From positions 1-34,408 of the forward strand of contig JAKOMP010000069.1 in the NCBI GenBank assembly GCA_022241785.1: DNA of 34,408 nucleotides. Reading direction: 5' to 3'. Below the pieces are notes generated by a model that was not told the origin of the DNA, did not search any database, and saw nothing but the letters and a program-made list of their open reading frames with translations. Source of the DNA: Cyanocohniella sp. LLY. Lineage in GTDB: Bacteria; Cyanobacteriota; Cyanobacteriia; Cyanobacteriales; Nostocaceae. Shown one piece after another: positions 16,098 to 24,982 of this stretch; within the stretch, counting starts at the first letter, position 1; each line of letters opens with the position of its first letter. The position numbers were made by a program, and so were the translations under genes.

Positions 16098-18458
16098 ATG
16101 CAATGGATTTTAACAACAACTGAACAACCACCAGATTGGTTCATCCAAGTGGTGAAAAAATATACGCCTGCATCCAGTGGCAGATATGCAGCCCAATTAT
16201 TCTGGCAACGAGGAATTAAAGATCATCAACAATTAGCTGCTTTTATCAACCATCAAACTTATCAACCAGCTAGTCCCTTGGCATTTGGGACAGAAATGCA
16301 GCTAGCCATGACAAGGTTGCAACAGGCTCGTCTTGCTGGTGAAAAGCTGGCTATTTGGGGAGATTTTGATGCTGATGGGATAACTTCTACTGCTGTTTTA
16401 TGGGATGGTTTAGGGCAATTTTTTAGCCAAAATACTCAATTAATTTACTATATTCCCAATCGCCTCACAGAATCCCACGGACTCAACTATCCAGGCATTG
16501 ATAAATTACATCAACAAGGTTGTACGTTAATTATTACTTGTGACACTGGTAGCACTAATATTGCGGAAATTACTTATGCTAAACAGTTAGGGATAGATGT
16601 CATAGTTACAGACCACCACACTTTACCTGAAGAACGCCCACCAGTCACAGCAATTATTAATCCCCGTTATTTATCTAACGAACATCAGTTATTTCACCTT
16701 TCTGGGGTGGCGGTAGCTTTTAAGTTAGTAGAAGCCCTTTATCAAACATTACCCGACGTTCCCCAACAACCCTTAGAAGATTTATTAGATTTAGTAGCAG
16801 TAGGATTAATTGCCGATTTGGTGCAACTCAGTGGAGATTGTCGCTACTTAGCACAATTAGGCATTCAAAGACTACAAACAGATTTTCAGCAGCCAGTAGC
16901 TGCACGACGACGGCCAGGGGTAGGGCGATTATTAGAATTGTGCCAGAGAAATGGCGATCGCCCCACAGATATTTCCTTTGGTTTAGGGCCGCGCATTAAC
17001 GCTGTGAGTCGTATCCAAGGTGATGCTAGTTTTTGCGTAGAGTTATTAACTAGTCGAGATGCCCAACATTGCCATCAACTAGCCGAAGTCACAGAAATAG
17101 CCAACACCCGCCGCAAATCTTTACAAAAAGATGTCCAAGCGCAAGTAGCCCAAAAACTATCGCAGTTAGACTTATCAACCACCAGCGTCATTGTTCTAGA
17201 AGATGCCCAATGGCCTACAGGTGTATTAGGTTTAGTGGCTGGGCAAATAGCACAAGAAACAGGTTGTCCCACAATTTTATTAAGTACCGAAAACGTAGCC
17301 ACAGAATCTTCCCCCTCATCTCCCCTAGCCCGTGGTTCCGCCCGTTCAATCAATGGGGTCGATTTATACCAATTGGTAAAAGAGCAAGCTCATCTTTTAC
17401 ATAGCTTTGGTGGACATCCTTTTGCTGCTGGTTTGAGTTTGTTGGTGGAGAATATTCCCTTATTTACAGCAGCGATTAACCAACAATTGCGGCAATCTTT
17501 AGGCGCTACCACTCTCACACCAACTTTGCAAGCGGATTTAACAGTCACAGTTGCCGACTTGGGCAAAGAATTATTTTTAGAATTGAAACTGCTAGAACCT
17601 TGTGGAATGGGTAATCCTGTCCCAAAACTGCTGATTGAAAACTGCTGGTTTGAAAATACTTGGCATCGCAATCAGCAAGATTGGAAAGGCAAAAAGGTGC
17701 AATACATCAAAACCGATTTTGACATTCGGGATGATTCTACGAAAAATCCCTTTCCTGGGGTATGGTGGGGACATTATAAAGATGAACTGCCCATAGGTAG
17801 ATGTGATTGCATTGCCGAACTGGACTACAACACCTTTAAAAAACGCTACGAAATCAGATTAATTGCCATTCGTCCTGCTGCGGAATCAACACAAGGTTGC
17901 TACGTTAACATAACTGAAAATTCAGCACCCATATTAGACTGGCGGCATCAGCAATCTCCAGAAATCAACACGAAAAATGCAGCACTTGTGATGCAAGAGT
18001 GTCCTACTAGCTGGGATGATGTCCGCGCATGGTGGAGGCGGTGTCTGACATTAAATTATCATCAACCACAACTAGCGATTCCTAGGGAGCGCTTCGCCAT
18101 CGCCTGGACTAAACCCAACCACCAATCACCGAGGCAAATTTGGTTAACCCTAGTAGGACTAGCCAAATATCTCAGTCGGACAAATCAATTAGTTACCCGC
18201 ACCCAACTTTTAGAAAAACTCGGCATCCGTGACCAAACCTTACATTTAGGACTCAAAGCCTTAAAACATATAGGATTTACCATCACACGCCAAGACCGTG
18301 ATTTACAGATAAGTTGGCATCCCACCACCACCTCAGAAAATGTTACCGACGCAGCCATAGCCAAATTTTTAGCCGCCATCAGCGAAGAACAATTTCAGCA
18401 AAATTATTTTGCCGAAGTTCCCTTATCTACCATCATGGCCATGATTCACAGTCAGTAA
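16098..18458 (+). CDS. recJ: Single-stranded-DNA-specific exonuclease RecJ
   Basis: RecJ degrades single-stranded DNA 5' to 3' in recombination and repair. The 786-aa protein has the DHH-family motifs: DFDADG (89-94), CDTGS with Asp149, DHH (172-174) and, in the DHHA1 domain, GARSI-like RGSARSINGVDL and SFGGHPFAAGLSL. An OB-like section (PCGMGNPVPKLLIEN) follows, and about 200 extra C-terminal residues end in a winged-helix-like segment (SRTNQLVTRTQLLEKLGI). The tail makes it longer than E. coli RecJ (577 aa), a trait I recall from cyanobacterial RecJ. I prefer ATG 16098 to the TTG two codons earlier. A Ser/Pro-rich insert (ATESSPSSPLA) precedes the RGSARS motif. Confidence 0.93.
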   Translation: MQWILTTTEQPPDWFIQVVKKYTPASSGRYAAQLFWQRGIKDHQQLAAFINHQTYQPASPLAFGTEMQLAMTRLQQARLAGEKLAIWGDFDADGITSTAVLWDGLGQFFSQNTQLIYYIPNRLTESHGLNYPGIDKLHQQGCTLIITCDTGSTNIAEITYAKQLGIDVIVTDHHTLPEERPPVTAIINPRYLSNEHQLFHLSGVAVAFKLVEALYQTLPDVPQQPLEDLLDLVAVGLIADLVQLSGDCRYLAQLGIQRLQTDFQQPVAARRRPGVGRLLELCQRNGDRPTDISFGLGPRINAVSRIQGDASFCVELLTSRDAQHCHQLAEVTEIANTRRKSLQKDVQAQVAQKLSQLDLSTTSVIVLEDAQWPTGVLGLVAGQIAQETGCPTILLSTENVATESSPSSPLARGSARSINGVDLYQLVKEQAHLLHSFGGHPFAAGLSLLVENIPLFTAAINQQLRQSLGATTLTPTLQADLTVTVADLGKELFLELKLLEPCGMGNPVPKLLIENCWFENTWHRNQQDWKGKKVQYIKTDFDIRDDSTKNPFPGVWWGHYKDELPIGRCDCIAELDYNTFKKRYEIRLIAIRPAAESTQGCYVNITENSAPILDWRHQQSPEINTKNAALVMQECPTSWDDVRAWWRRCLTLNYHQPQLAIPRERFAIAWTKPNHQSPRQIWLTLVGLAKYLSRTNQLVTRTQLLEKLGIRDQTLHLGLKALKHIGFTITRQDRDLQISWHPTTTSENVTDAAIAKFLAAISEEQFQQNYFAEVPLSTIMAMIHSQ

Positions 18459-18490
18459 TCGCTCCTTTGGGGACAACTATCAAATTTATT

Positions 18491-18583
18491 CTCCCCCTAC
18501 TCCCCACTCCCCACTCCCTACTCCCTACTCCCCACTCCCCACTCCCTACTCCCCACTCCCTACTCCCCACTCCCTACTTCCCC
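18491..18583. repeat. Tandem CTCCCCACTCCCTA repeat
   Basis: About 90 bp made of alternating CTCCCCA and CTCCCTA heptamers, the same family as the repeat after lexA but on the other strand. It covers the 3' end and stop codon of the minus-strand ydcF-like gene. Confidence 0.9.
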
Positions 18584-19264
18584 TTGTCGTTCACATTTAA
18601 AACCCCGGCTCTCCCAAGCTTGCATATCCACTTCAGCCAGCCTGGTGACATTTGAGCATTGTGGCTGAACAACCTGACTCAATACAGCCCATAGTAAGCT
18701 GCGCGTTACATCTAATCCAGTTTTTAGCCCTGACTCATAGTTACCAGGAACACCATCTTCTTGAACAATCTCTGATTCTACCCAAATACCATGAGCGCCT
18801 AAAAGAATCTGTGCCATCCATTTAGCTCTAGGTAAGTGGGTTGGCGAAGTAATCAGTTTTACCTTATGTACTTTCCATCGCCGCAAAATGGGAATCCCAT
18901 AGTAAAAATTCTCAAAAGTAGAATTAGCGCAATTTTCTAACCAAACGTTTTGTAAAGCCGCTGCTTCTCGCTGAAAAATTAGCCATATGCAGGGGTCTGG
19001 GGAACCCTGAGAAATTAAAATGGGAATTTGTGGATCTTGTGGAGCTTTTTGGGCAACATAAATCTCTCGACGAATACTACCACCCAGCACAAACAAAGCA
19101 CTTGTTGGCTGAGAAGATGCCCAAACTAGGTTGAGCGTAGTGAAAAATAGCCAACATCCAAAGATTAGGCATAAACCACAAGTTATTTTTTGTAACAATT
19201 GCCACTGTTTACGGAATTTTATCCCAAGATAAATTGATGAAGTTTTGGTAAATTTATGTCTCAT
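18560..19264 (-). CDS. YdcF/DUF218 family protein
   Basis: The 234-aa protein has one N-terminal membrane anchor (ITCGLCLIFGCWLFFTTLNLVWA, about 27-50) and a DUF218-like domain: SALFVLGGSIRREIYVAQ, ILISQGSPDP, LENCANSTFENFYYGI and VKLITSPTHLPRAKWMAQILL. Members of the family (YdcF, SanA, ElyC) are linked to envelope processes, but the biochemical role is unclear. The last nine codons (RQGEVGSGE) and the stop are read from a tandem heptamer repeat, so the natural C-terminus was probably altered by repeat invasion. It is convergent with recJ and divergent from the S41 protease gene. Confidence 0.8.
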   Translation of the reverse strand: MRHKFTKTSSIYLGIKFRKQWQLLQKITCGLCLIFGCWLFFTTLNLVWASSQPTSALFVLGGSIRREIYVAQKAPQDPQIPILISQGSPDPCIWLIFQREAAALQNVWLENCANSTFENFYYGIPILRRWKVHKVKLITSPTHLPRAKWMAQILLGAHGIWVESEIVQEDGVPGNYESGLKTGLDVTRSLLWAVLSQVVQPQCSNVTRLAEVDMQAWESRGFKCERQGEVGSGE

Positions 19265-19608
19265 AACATAGGTAATAAAAGCTTGGTTAAATAATGTCGA
19301 TTAGGCCTACAATTAAACCAACGAGGTGCTATCTTATAAAAATAATATAGGGTGTAAAGTTGACACTGGTAAAAGTGTCACAATAATGTCATAGCAATGT
19401 CACAATAGCTTCATAGTGTTATTTTAGACTGTGAAAAAAACTAGCGATCGCAGAGATTATCGTGAATAAATTAGCCCAGAATTTTCCGCATAATTTTCAG
19501 GAGAAAATCATGAAAGTAACATAACTGAAAATTGAGTATAAAAACTTAAAATTTCCCCAAAGCCTGATTGCTAAACTGTCAACAATAGAACTATTTCAAC
19601 TGATATAC
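19265..19608. other. Intergenic region between divergent ydcF-like and ctp genes
   Basis: These 344 bp hold no ORF that I trust. They contain four 11-bp direct repeats (listed separately) and one GCGATCGC site at about 19444, and become AT-rich towards the protease gene. Confidence 0.6.
19376..19416 (+). promoter_or_regulatory. Four 11-bp direct repeats resembling a Pho box
   Basis: TGTCACAATAA, TGTCATAGCAA, TGTCACAATAG and CTTCATAGTGT follow one another at exactly 11-bp spacing. The pattern TGTCA-N6 repeated every helical turn is that of the enterobacterial PhoB box (CTGTCATAA-type half-sites) and of other OmpR-family sites. It lies about 195-235 bp upstream of the S41 protease gene and about 110-150 bp upstream of the divergent ydcF-like gene. 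Confidence 0.5.
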
Positions 19609-20946
19609 ATGAACCAATCTGCGAAAAGTTACTCGCCCCTCCAAGTAGCCTTGATTGGTGGAGCGATCGCCACGACTGCTACCATGTCCGTATTTGGCTC
19701 GGCTTGGACTCGCTGCGTTCTTGCCGCCCTACAAGATAGCCCGAAAGCATTAGTTGACCAAGTATGGCAATTGGTAAATCGTGAATATGTTGATGGCAAT
19801 TTTAATCAACAAGATTGGATAGCCACCAGACAGAGCTTGTTAAGTAAAGAATATACTTCTAATGAGCAAGCTTATGTAGCAATCCGCGAGGCTTTACAAA
19901 CTTTGGGAGATCCTTACACCCGGTTTATGGACCCCAAACAATATGAATCCTTGACCAGCCAAACATCAGGGGAAGTGTCTGGTATTGGTATTCGCATGGA
20001 AATCAATGATAAAACTCAGCGCCTCACAGTTTTAGAAGCCATAGAGAATTCTCCCGCCCTCAAAGCAGGGATCAAAGCAGGCGATGAAATTTTAGCTATT
20101 GACGGCAAACCCACTACCCAAATGAAGGTGGATGATGCCTCCCAATTAATTCGCGGTAAAGCAGGTACTCCCATCACACTGCGACTAGGACGGACGGGGC
20201 TGGCTGCTTTTGATATGAAGCTGACACGGGCGACCATTGAAGTGCCAACAGTCCGTTATACCCTCCAGCAAGAAGGAAATCGTCGCGTTGGTTACATTCG
20301 TTTACGCGAATTTAGTGGTCATGCCTCCGACCAAATGCGCCGAGCCATTCGTGATTTGAACAGTCAGAATGTTGATGCCTTTGTCTTAGATTTACGGGGG
20401 AATCCTGGTGGCTTGTTGAATGCCAGCATTGAAATTTCCCGGATGTGGCTAGATGATGGCGGCATTGTCCGTACAGTTAACCGCGCCGGAGGTAGTGAGG
20501 TAACTAGAGCTAATCGCACAGCCCTAACACAAAAGCCCTTGGCAGTTTTGGTAGATGGTAATTCAGCTAGTGCTAGTGAAATCCTCACAGGGGCGCTCCA
20601 GGATAATAACCGAGCTGTAGTAATTGGCAGTCAAACCTTTGGTAAAGCAATGGTGCAATCTGTACATGAACTTGTAGATGGTTCAGGTTTGGCAGTGACT
20701 ATTGCCCACTACTACACCCCCAAAGGCACAGATATTAATAAGAAAGGAATTGCTCCCGATATCAAACTAGAGTTGACAGCAGCACAAGAGCGTCAGTTAG
20801 CCTCTAATCCCAACTTACTAGGAACTCAAAACGATCCCCAATATACCCGAGCGATTACGGCATTATCCAGTAACAACTTTGCTCAACCTCCAGTCAAACC
20901 GAATAATCAACCTCTCAGCGCTGGTGCTAGGGAATTAAAATTTTAA
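19609..20946 (+). CDS. Carboxyl-terminal processing protease (S41, CtpA/B type)
   Basis: The 445-aa serine protease starts with a hydrophobic export signal (LQVALIGGAIATTATMSVFG). A PDZ domain follows (about 115-205: GIGIRMEI, LKAGIKAGDEILAIDG, GKAGTPITLRLGR), then the S41 catalytic domain with FVLDLRGNPGGLL (about 258-270), SASASE with nucleophile Ser321 and GKAMVQ with Lys346; the Ser-Lys spacing of 25 equals that of E. coli Prc. In cyanobacteria CtpA processes the D1 precursor; paralogues CtpB and CtpC have other substrates. GKAMVQ departs from the common GKGxVQ. I cannot say which paralogue this is. It should act in the periplasm or thylakoid lumen. Confidence 0.92.
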   Translation: MNQSAKSYSPLQVALIGGAIATTATMSVFGSAWTRCVLAALQDSPKALVDQVWQLVNREYVDGNFNQQDWIATRQSLLSKEYTSNEQAYVAIREALQTLGDPYTRFMDPKQYESLTSQTSGEVSGIGIRMEINDKTQRLTVLEAIENSPALKAGIKAGDEILAIDGKPTTQMKVDDASQLIRGKAGTPITLRLGRTGLAAFDMKLTRATIEVPTVRYTLQQEGNRRVGYIRLREFSGHASDQMRRAIRDLNSQNVDAFVLDLRGNPGGLLNASIEISRMWLDDGGIVRTVNRAGGSEVTRANRTALTQKPLAVLVDGNSASASEILTGALQDNNRAVVIGSQTFGKAMVQSVHELVDGSGLAVTIAHYYTPKGTDINKKGIAPDIKLELTAAQERQLASNPNLLGTQNDPQYTRAITALSSNNFAQPPVKPNNQPLSAGARELKF

Positions 20947-21062
20947 TATTAGTATTCTCTTGTCCAGAGTTTTGGAGCCACGAAAATCTCCTGATATTAA
21001 AGTTACAAGATTTTGGATGGGGAATACTAAATGAAGTAATCCCATCCCAAAATCTCACATTT

Positions 21063-22025
21063 ATGATTCAGTCAATTGATGCAACCACTGCCAACAGCTT
21101 CTTGCCAATGGTATCTGTGGTTGTTCCCATTTATAACGGTGAAGCAGATTTACCAGAGTTAATCAATTGTCTGTTATCTCAAACCTACCCCCAAGACAGG
21201 GTAGAGTTTTTACTGGTGGATAATAATAGCAGCGATCGCACTTTCACTTTGCTAAAGCAATCTGCCGAAAGTTGCCCCATAATTCATGTATTAAGTGAAA
21301 ACCAAATTCAAAGCTCTTACGCTGCCCGTAATACGGGAATCCGCGCCGCTAAAGGCGAAATTGTCGCGTTTACTGATGCTGACTGCCATCCCCAACCGCA
21401 ATGGCTACACTCACTCATCCAGCCTTTTATCAATCCAGATGTGGTACTTGTCGCTGGTGAAATTGCCGCGCTTCCAGGCAATACCCTGCTAGAACAACAC
21501 GCCCAACAGCAAGACACTTTATCCCAAAAGCATACTCTTACCCATTCCTTTTGCCCCTACGGTCAAACTGCTAATTTAGCCATTCGCCGCATTGCTTTAG
21601 AAAAAGCCGGATTATTTCGTCCTTATTTGACCACTGGTGGCGATGCAGACATTTGTTGGCGAATTCTCAAGCAAAATCTGGGGCGTTGGGAATTTGCACC
21701 TCATGCAATTATCCAGCACCGCCACCGGACGACACTCAAGGAACTGCAAAGTCAATGGCAACGCTATGGACGCTCCAATCGTTATTTGCATGAACTGCAT
21801 GGTGTAGATCTGATGCGGGAACTCACACTCAAAGAATACATTTATCGCCTATTACGTTGGTTATTGAAAGAAGTGCCAAAAAATAGTCTCCAGGCGATCG
21901 CAGGTAAAGCCACCCTTGTCGATTTATTAGATACTCCCATTGGTTTATACAATGCCAGAGCGCGTACAGTTGGTCAAAGAACAGCTAAATTGCCAGAGAA
22001 TGCCAAAAACATAGACTGGCTTTAG
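21063..22025 (+). CDS. Family 2 glycosyltransferase
   Basis: The 320-aa GT-A-fold enzyme has VSVVVPIYNGEADLPELI (about 17-34), LLVDNNSSDRTF, AARNTGIRAAKGEIVAFTDAD with the DXD metal site (about 105-109: DADC), and the acceptor-side GGDADICWRI (typical ED/GD-xD motif). It should transfer a sugar from a nucleotide donor to a lipid- or polysaccharide-linked acceptor. No clear membrane segment is present. The gene stands alone, so the pathway cannot be named. A small MITE begins directly after its stop codon. Confidence 0.88.
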   Translation: MIQSIDATTANSFLPMVSVVVPIYNGEADLPELINCLLSQTYPQDRVEFLLVDNNSSDRTFTLLKQSAESCPIIHVLSENQIQSSYAARNTGIRAAKGEIVAFTDADCHPQPQWLHSLIQPFINPDVVLVAGEIAALPGNTLLEQHAQQQDTLSQKHTLTHSFCPYGQTANLAIRRIALEKAGLFRPYLTTGGDADICWRILKQNLGRWEFAPHAIIQHRHRTTLKELQSQWQRYGRSNRYLHELHGVDLMRELTLKEYIYRLLRWLLKEVPKNSLQAIAGKATLVDLLDTPIGLYNARARTVGQRTAKLPENAKNIDWL

Positions 22026-22107
22026 GGACTTCCAACCCTGTGGGGGAGTAGGGGGAAGACAACACATATTATTTGAGTAAATTGGATAATTTATTCTTTG
22101 GAAGTCC
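22026..22107. mobile_element. 82-bp MITE with GGACTTCCAA inverted ends (copy 1)
   Basis: GGACTTCCAA (22026-22035) and TTGGAAGTCC (22098-22107) are perfect inverted ends. Bases 22067-22102 recur exactly, on the other strand, at 24309-24344. The left end touches the glycosyltransferase stop codon. No coding capacity. Confidence 0.7.
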
Positions 22108-22216
22108 TTTAGACAATGTTACTCAAATTCCATTAAAAACCAGGTTGGCACTATCTATTAGCCAAGAGCTACCAACTTTCGCTAAATTAAAGAAAGGTAA
22201 ACTTTAGGAAATTGCC

Positions 22217-22912
22217 ATGTCAGCACAATTGTTACTGGTAGATGATGAACCGGGATTGCGGGAAGCCGTCAAAGATTATTTACAAGAAAGCGGTTTCAGC
22301 GTTCAAGTTGCCAGTAACGCCCGTGAAGGATGGGATTTGATGCAGCAAAATACACCTGACTTAGTGATTTCTGACATCATGATGCCTCAGATAGATGGCT
22401 ATCAGTTCCTGAAACAACTCCGAGAAGACCCCCGGTTTCAAACATTGCCAGTAGTATTTTTAACTGCTAAAGGGATGACAGGCGATCGCATTCAGGGCTA
22501 CCAAGCCGGAGTTGATGCATATCTGCCCAAGCCGTTTGATCCCGATGAGTTGGTGGCAATAGTAGAAAACTTACTGTCTCGACGCAACGCCAAACTACCA
22601 ACAACCAGTGAAGACAGCGAAACCCCTGATCTTGCTGAACTAGCTAATCAGATTGCCCAAATTAAAGCATTATTAACCCAAAGAAATGCCATATCTCAAT
22701 CACCAGCCCCATTTAAAATTGACTTAACCCCTAGAGAGCAAAGTGTTTTAAATTTGGTAGCTGAAGGATTGATGAACAAGGAAATTGCCCGACGTTTAGA
22801 AACCAGTGTCCGAAATGTAGAAAAATACGTCAGCCGTTTGTTCAGCAAAACTGGCACTAATAGCCGTACTGAGTTGGTGCGTTTTGCACTAGAACATGGT
22901 CTTGCCAATTGA
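22217..22912 (+). CDS. NarL/LuxR-type response regulator
   Basis: The 231-aa protein has an N-terminal receiver domain (about 1-120: LLLVDDEPGLREAV acidic pocket, phospho-acceptor Asp in LVISDIMMPQIDGY, the Thr in VVFLTAKG, and Lys in YLPKPFDP) and a C-terminal LuxR-type helix-turn-helix (LTPREQSVLNLVAEGLMNKEIARRL, VEKYVSRLF). It resembles the Ycf29-like group of cyanobacterial regulators, although I could not fix the orthologue. No histidine kinase is adjacent. A TAGGAAA site precedes the ATG. Confidence 0.92.
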   Translation: MSAQLLLVDDEPGLREAVKDYLQESGFSVQVASNAREGWDLMQQNTPDLVISDIMMPQIDGYQFLKQLREDPRFQTLPVVFLTAKGMTGDRIQGYQAGVDAYLPKPFDPDELVAIVENLLSRRNAKLPTTSEDSETPDLAELANQIAQIKALLTQRNAISQSPAPFKIDLTPREQSVLNLVAEGLMNKEIARRLETSVRNVEKYVSRLFSKTGTNSRTELVRFALEHGLAN

Positions 22913-23399
22913 CACGCTTTTGAAGGCGATAAAAAGTCATAATCTGTGGCATCCTGCCTACATAGGACGAGACAAGATGCCCACTCTATGAATTTTAGTT
23001 AATTTAGTTGTTTGCTATTTTTGGCTCTAATAGTCCGAAATTACTGATAACGTCTGACTATTGAGCAATTTATTATTTTGATTTTTTACTTCTGCGTATT
23101 TGTGTAAATCGAAGCAAAACCCTGGTTAGAGTACTTGTACTGAAATTTCCATCTGCAAAAACTGTCACCTGCCCTGAAATGAAGGCATTCGTCTATGTCG
23201 TAGACTCCCCACAATCTCCGTAGTCTAAAGAGTGAGGCTACTTGTAGATGCTTTTTTGGCTTCTTAAAAGAGCAGAGTAAATTTTAGCTTGTCACCTGAG
23301 GATGAGTTTACACAAGCCAATGTTTTGTGAGCGCGCTGAGGCACAACAGCTAATCAAAAAATTCACCGTTGGCTGCCCAGTTGACCATGTTACCGCTAC
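22913..23399. other. Intergenic region, 487 bp
   Basis: No supported ORF is present. The right-central part holds a candidate small RNA (23184-23257). Confidence 0.55.
23184..23257 (+). ncRNA. Candidate small RNA with terminator-like end
   Basis: Two local hairpins can form: GTCTA-TGTCG-TAGAC (23191-23205) and GTAG...CTAC (23220-23241). GCATTCGTCTA on the left can pair with TAGATGC on the right, which is followed directly by TTTTTT. It resembles an intergenic sRNA ending in an intrinsic terminator, but no family is recognised and no promoter was identified. Confidence 0.28.
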
Positions 23400-23687
23400 T
23401 CAACCTTTTTCGTTATTGTCAACAGCATTGCGTAAGCGCATCAGTTGACGGCGCATTTGAGGAGAAGCCTTGAATTCAGAAACTTCCTGCGCTTTGACAG
23501 ATGCTTGTAGCGTCTCCAAAAATTCATCAGAACCTTCAGTCAACGCATCTAGCAGCACCTGTAATAATTGCTCGCGATCGCCCAATAAACTTTTTTCCTC
23601 AATCAGCCGGAATTTGAGATGTATTTCGCATTCATAAACACCGACTTCAATATTACTTATTTGACGTGGTAATGCTTTCGAGTTCAT
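23400..23687 (-). CDS. 95-aa hypothetical protein
   Basis: The frame begins MNSKALPRQISNIEVGVYECEIHLKFRLIEE and ends with a basic, Arg-rich helix (SPQMRRQLMRLRNAVD). It is charged, soluble and probably mixed beta-alpha, with no signal peptide. Composition and length look like a genuine small cyanobacterial protein, but I recognise no domain. A decayed gene lies just upstream on the same strand, 11 bp away. Confidence 0.6.
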   Translation of the reverse strand: MNSKALPRQISNIEVGVYECEIHLKFRLIEEKSLLGDREQLLQVLLDALTEGSDEFLETLQASVKAQEVSEFKASPQMRRQLMRLRNAVDNNEKG

Positions 23688-23698
23688 AGTTTTGAGGA

Positions 23699-24241
23699 TT
23701 ACTTTACTTGGTGGTCATGAGGGTGAGGAACTATCTGTCCAGCAAAATCATTGATTTTTTTTTGAATCCACAGTGCTGGAATTATAAACCTTTCTTCAAT
23801 CCATAACAGTTGTATTCCATATTCACCCTCTTGCGTTTTTTTAGCTAGACTTCGACTAGCCAAATCTTGATCTTCCTGAGCCAGATGTGCTTTAGGTAAA
23901 CCATAACCATTATTCAGTTTTTGAGATTCTATACAATAAAGTTTCTGTAAGAACTTGTTTAATCTTTTTAAAGCTTTTCACATCAACTTTATCTTTCAGT
24001 CAAGAATAGTTTGACTTGTTACTCAATTTTTGGTGTTATTACGTAAGTGAAATTGCTGGTTTTTTTGAATTTGTTTAAAGCCAGAGGAGGTTGTAAGAAC
24101 ATTACGTAAAATTACTGGATGTACGTTTTTTTCATTATAAAAATTCAGGAAATTTTGACGAATTAATTCATCAAAAGTAAATATTTGTGCAGCCAGATGA
24201 TGCAAAACTCTAAATAAGCTCTGCCAATAAACTGCCTTACC
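23699..24241 (-). pseudogene. Decayed gene of unknown function
   Basis: Three consecutive minus-strand pieces look coding but lie in different frames and are split by stops: KAVYWQSLFRVLHHLAAQ through RNNTKN (24238-24023), LKDKVDVKSFKKIKQVL (about 24000-23945), and a 92-residue piece ending IVPHPHDHQVK (23977-23699) that has no start codon. Together they suggest one gene broken by frameshifts and stop codons. The protein family is not recognised. A 60-aa ORF could start at a TTG at 24205, but it lacks support on its own. Confidence 0.4.
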
Positions 24242-24303
24242 CTAGTTTCTTCATAGATATGGTAGGTAAAAAAAGCTATGAATTTATACTTTTACAGAGT
24301 TAG

Positions 24304-24530
24304 GGATATCCAAAGAATAAATTATCCAATTTACTCAAATAATATTTCAGGACTTACGCAAGCAAAATTTGTCATTGCGACCGTAACTTAGTGAAGGGAA
24401 GCAATCCCAGAGTTTGAGGCGATTACGTCGCTTCGTTCGTCTGTTCCGGACATGCTACGCAAACGTAATGATGTAATTACGTGACTTTTGCGTAAGTCCT
24501 ATATTTTTTGTCTTCCCCCTGCTCCCCTGC
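24304..24530. mobile_element. Second copy of the GGACTTCCAA MITE, split by another MITE
   Basis: GGATATCCAAAG...CAAATAATAT (24304-24346) is the reverse complement of copy 1 (36 bp identical), and GTCTTCCCCCTGCTCCCC (about 24510-24527) continues the match after the inserted element at 24349-24500. The far-right inverted end is not clear. Confidence 0.65.
24349..24500. mobile_element. 152-bp palindromic MITE with AGGACTTACGCA ends
   Basis: AGGACTTACGCA (24349-24360) and TGCGTAAGTCCT (24489-24500) are perfect inverted ends. The inner TTTGTCATTGCGA recalls the MITE at the left edge. It interrupts the copy of the other MITE; ATATTT is present on both sides and may be a target duplication. Confidence 0.75.
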
Positions 24531-24622
24531 TCAAAGCTTTTAATTAGAGGGCATTTCACCCCATGTATAGCGTTTACAGTTATATAATTTCAGTGTGATT
24601 AAATCAAGCCTGACACCCTTTT

Positions 24623-24982
24623 ATGGACAACCCGATGCTGCTCAAGTCCACAACCCGGCATATCCGAATTTTTGCGGCAGAAATTGACCGGGATGGCGAA
24701 CTGGTTCCTAGTAATCAGGTCTTAACGTTGGATATCGATCCAGATAACGAATTCAATTGGAATGAAGATGCTCTACAAAAGGTTTATCGCCAGTTTGATG
24801 AACTAGTAGAAGCATCAAGTGGTGAAGATCTCACAGATTACAACTTACGTCGCATTGGCTCAGATTTAGAACATTATCTGCGATCGCTTCTGCAAAAAGG
24901 CGAAATCAGCTACAATCTCTCGGCTCGCGTCACTAACTACAGCATGGGTCTACCCCAAGTAGCAGTTGCAGAAAATCAGTAG
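24623..24982 (+). CDS. ndhM: NAD(P)H-quinone oxidoreductase subunit M (NdhM)
   Basis: NdhM is a peripheral subunit of the photosynthetic NDH-1 complex (cyclic electron flow, respiration). The 119-aa sequence fits the family closely: [69 protein letters not shown] and [14 protein letters not shown]. The gene stands alone, as usual for late-recruited Ndh subunits in cyanobacteria. A start at Met5 is also possible. Confidence 0.95.
   Translation: MDNPMLLKSTTRHIRIFAAEIDRDGELVPSNQVLTLDIDPDNEFNWNEDALQKVYRQFDELVEASSGEDLTDYNLRRIGSDLEHYLRSLLQKGEISYNLSARVTNYSMGLPQVAVAENQ

Noticed and set aside
18314-18655. Plus-strand ORF with PTPHSLL repeats
   Set aside because: It is a frame-shifted reading of the recJ end and the tandem heptamer repeat.
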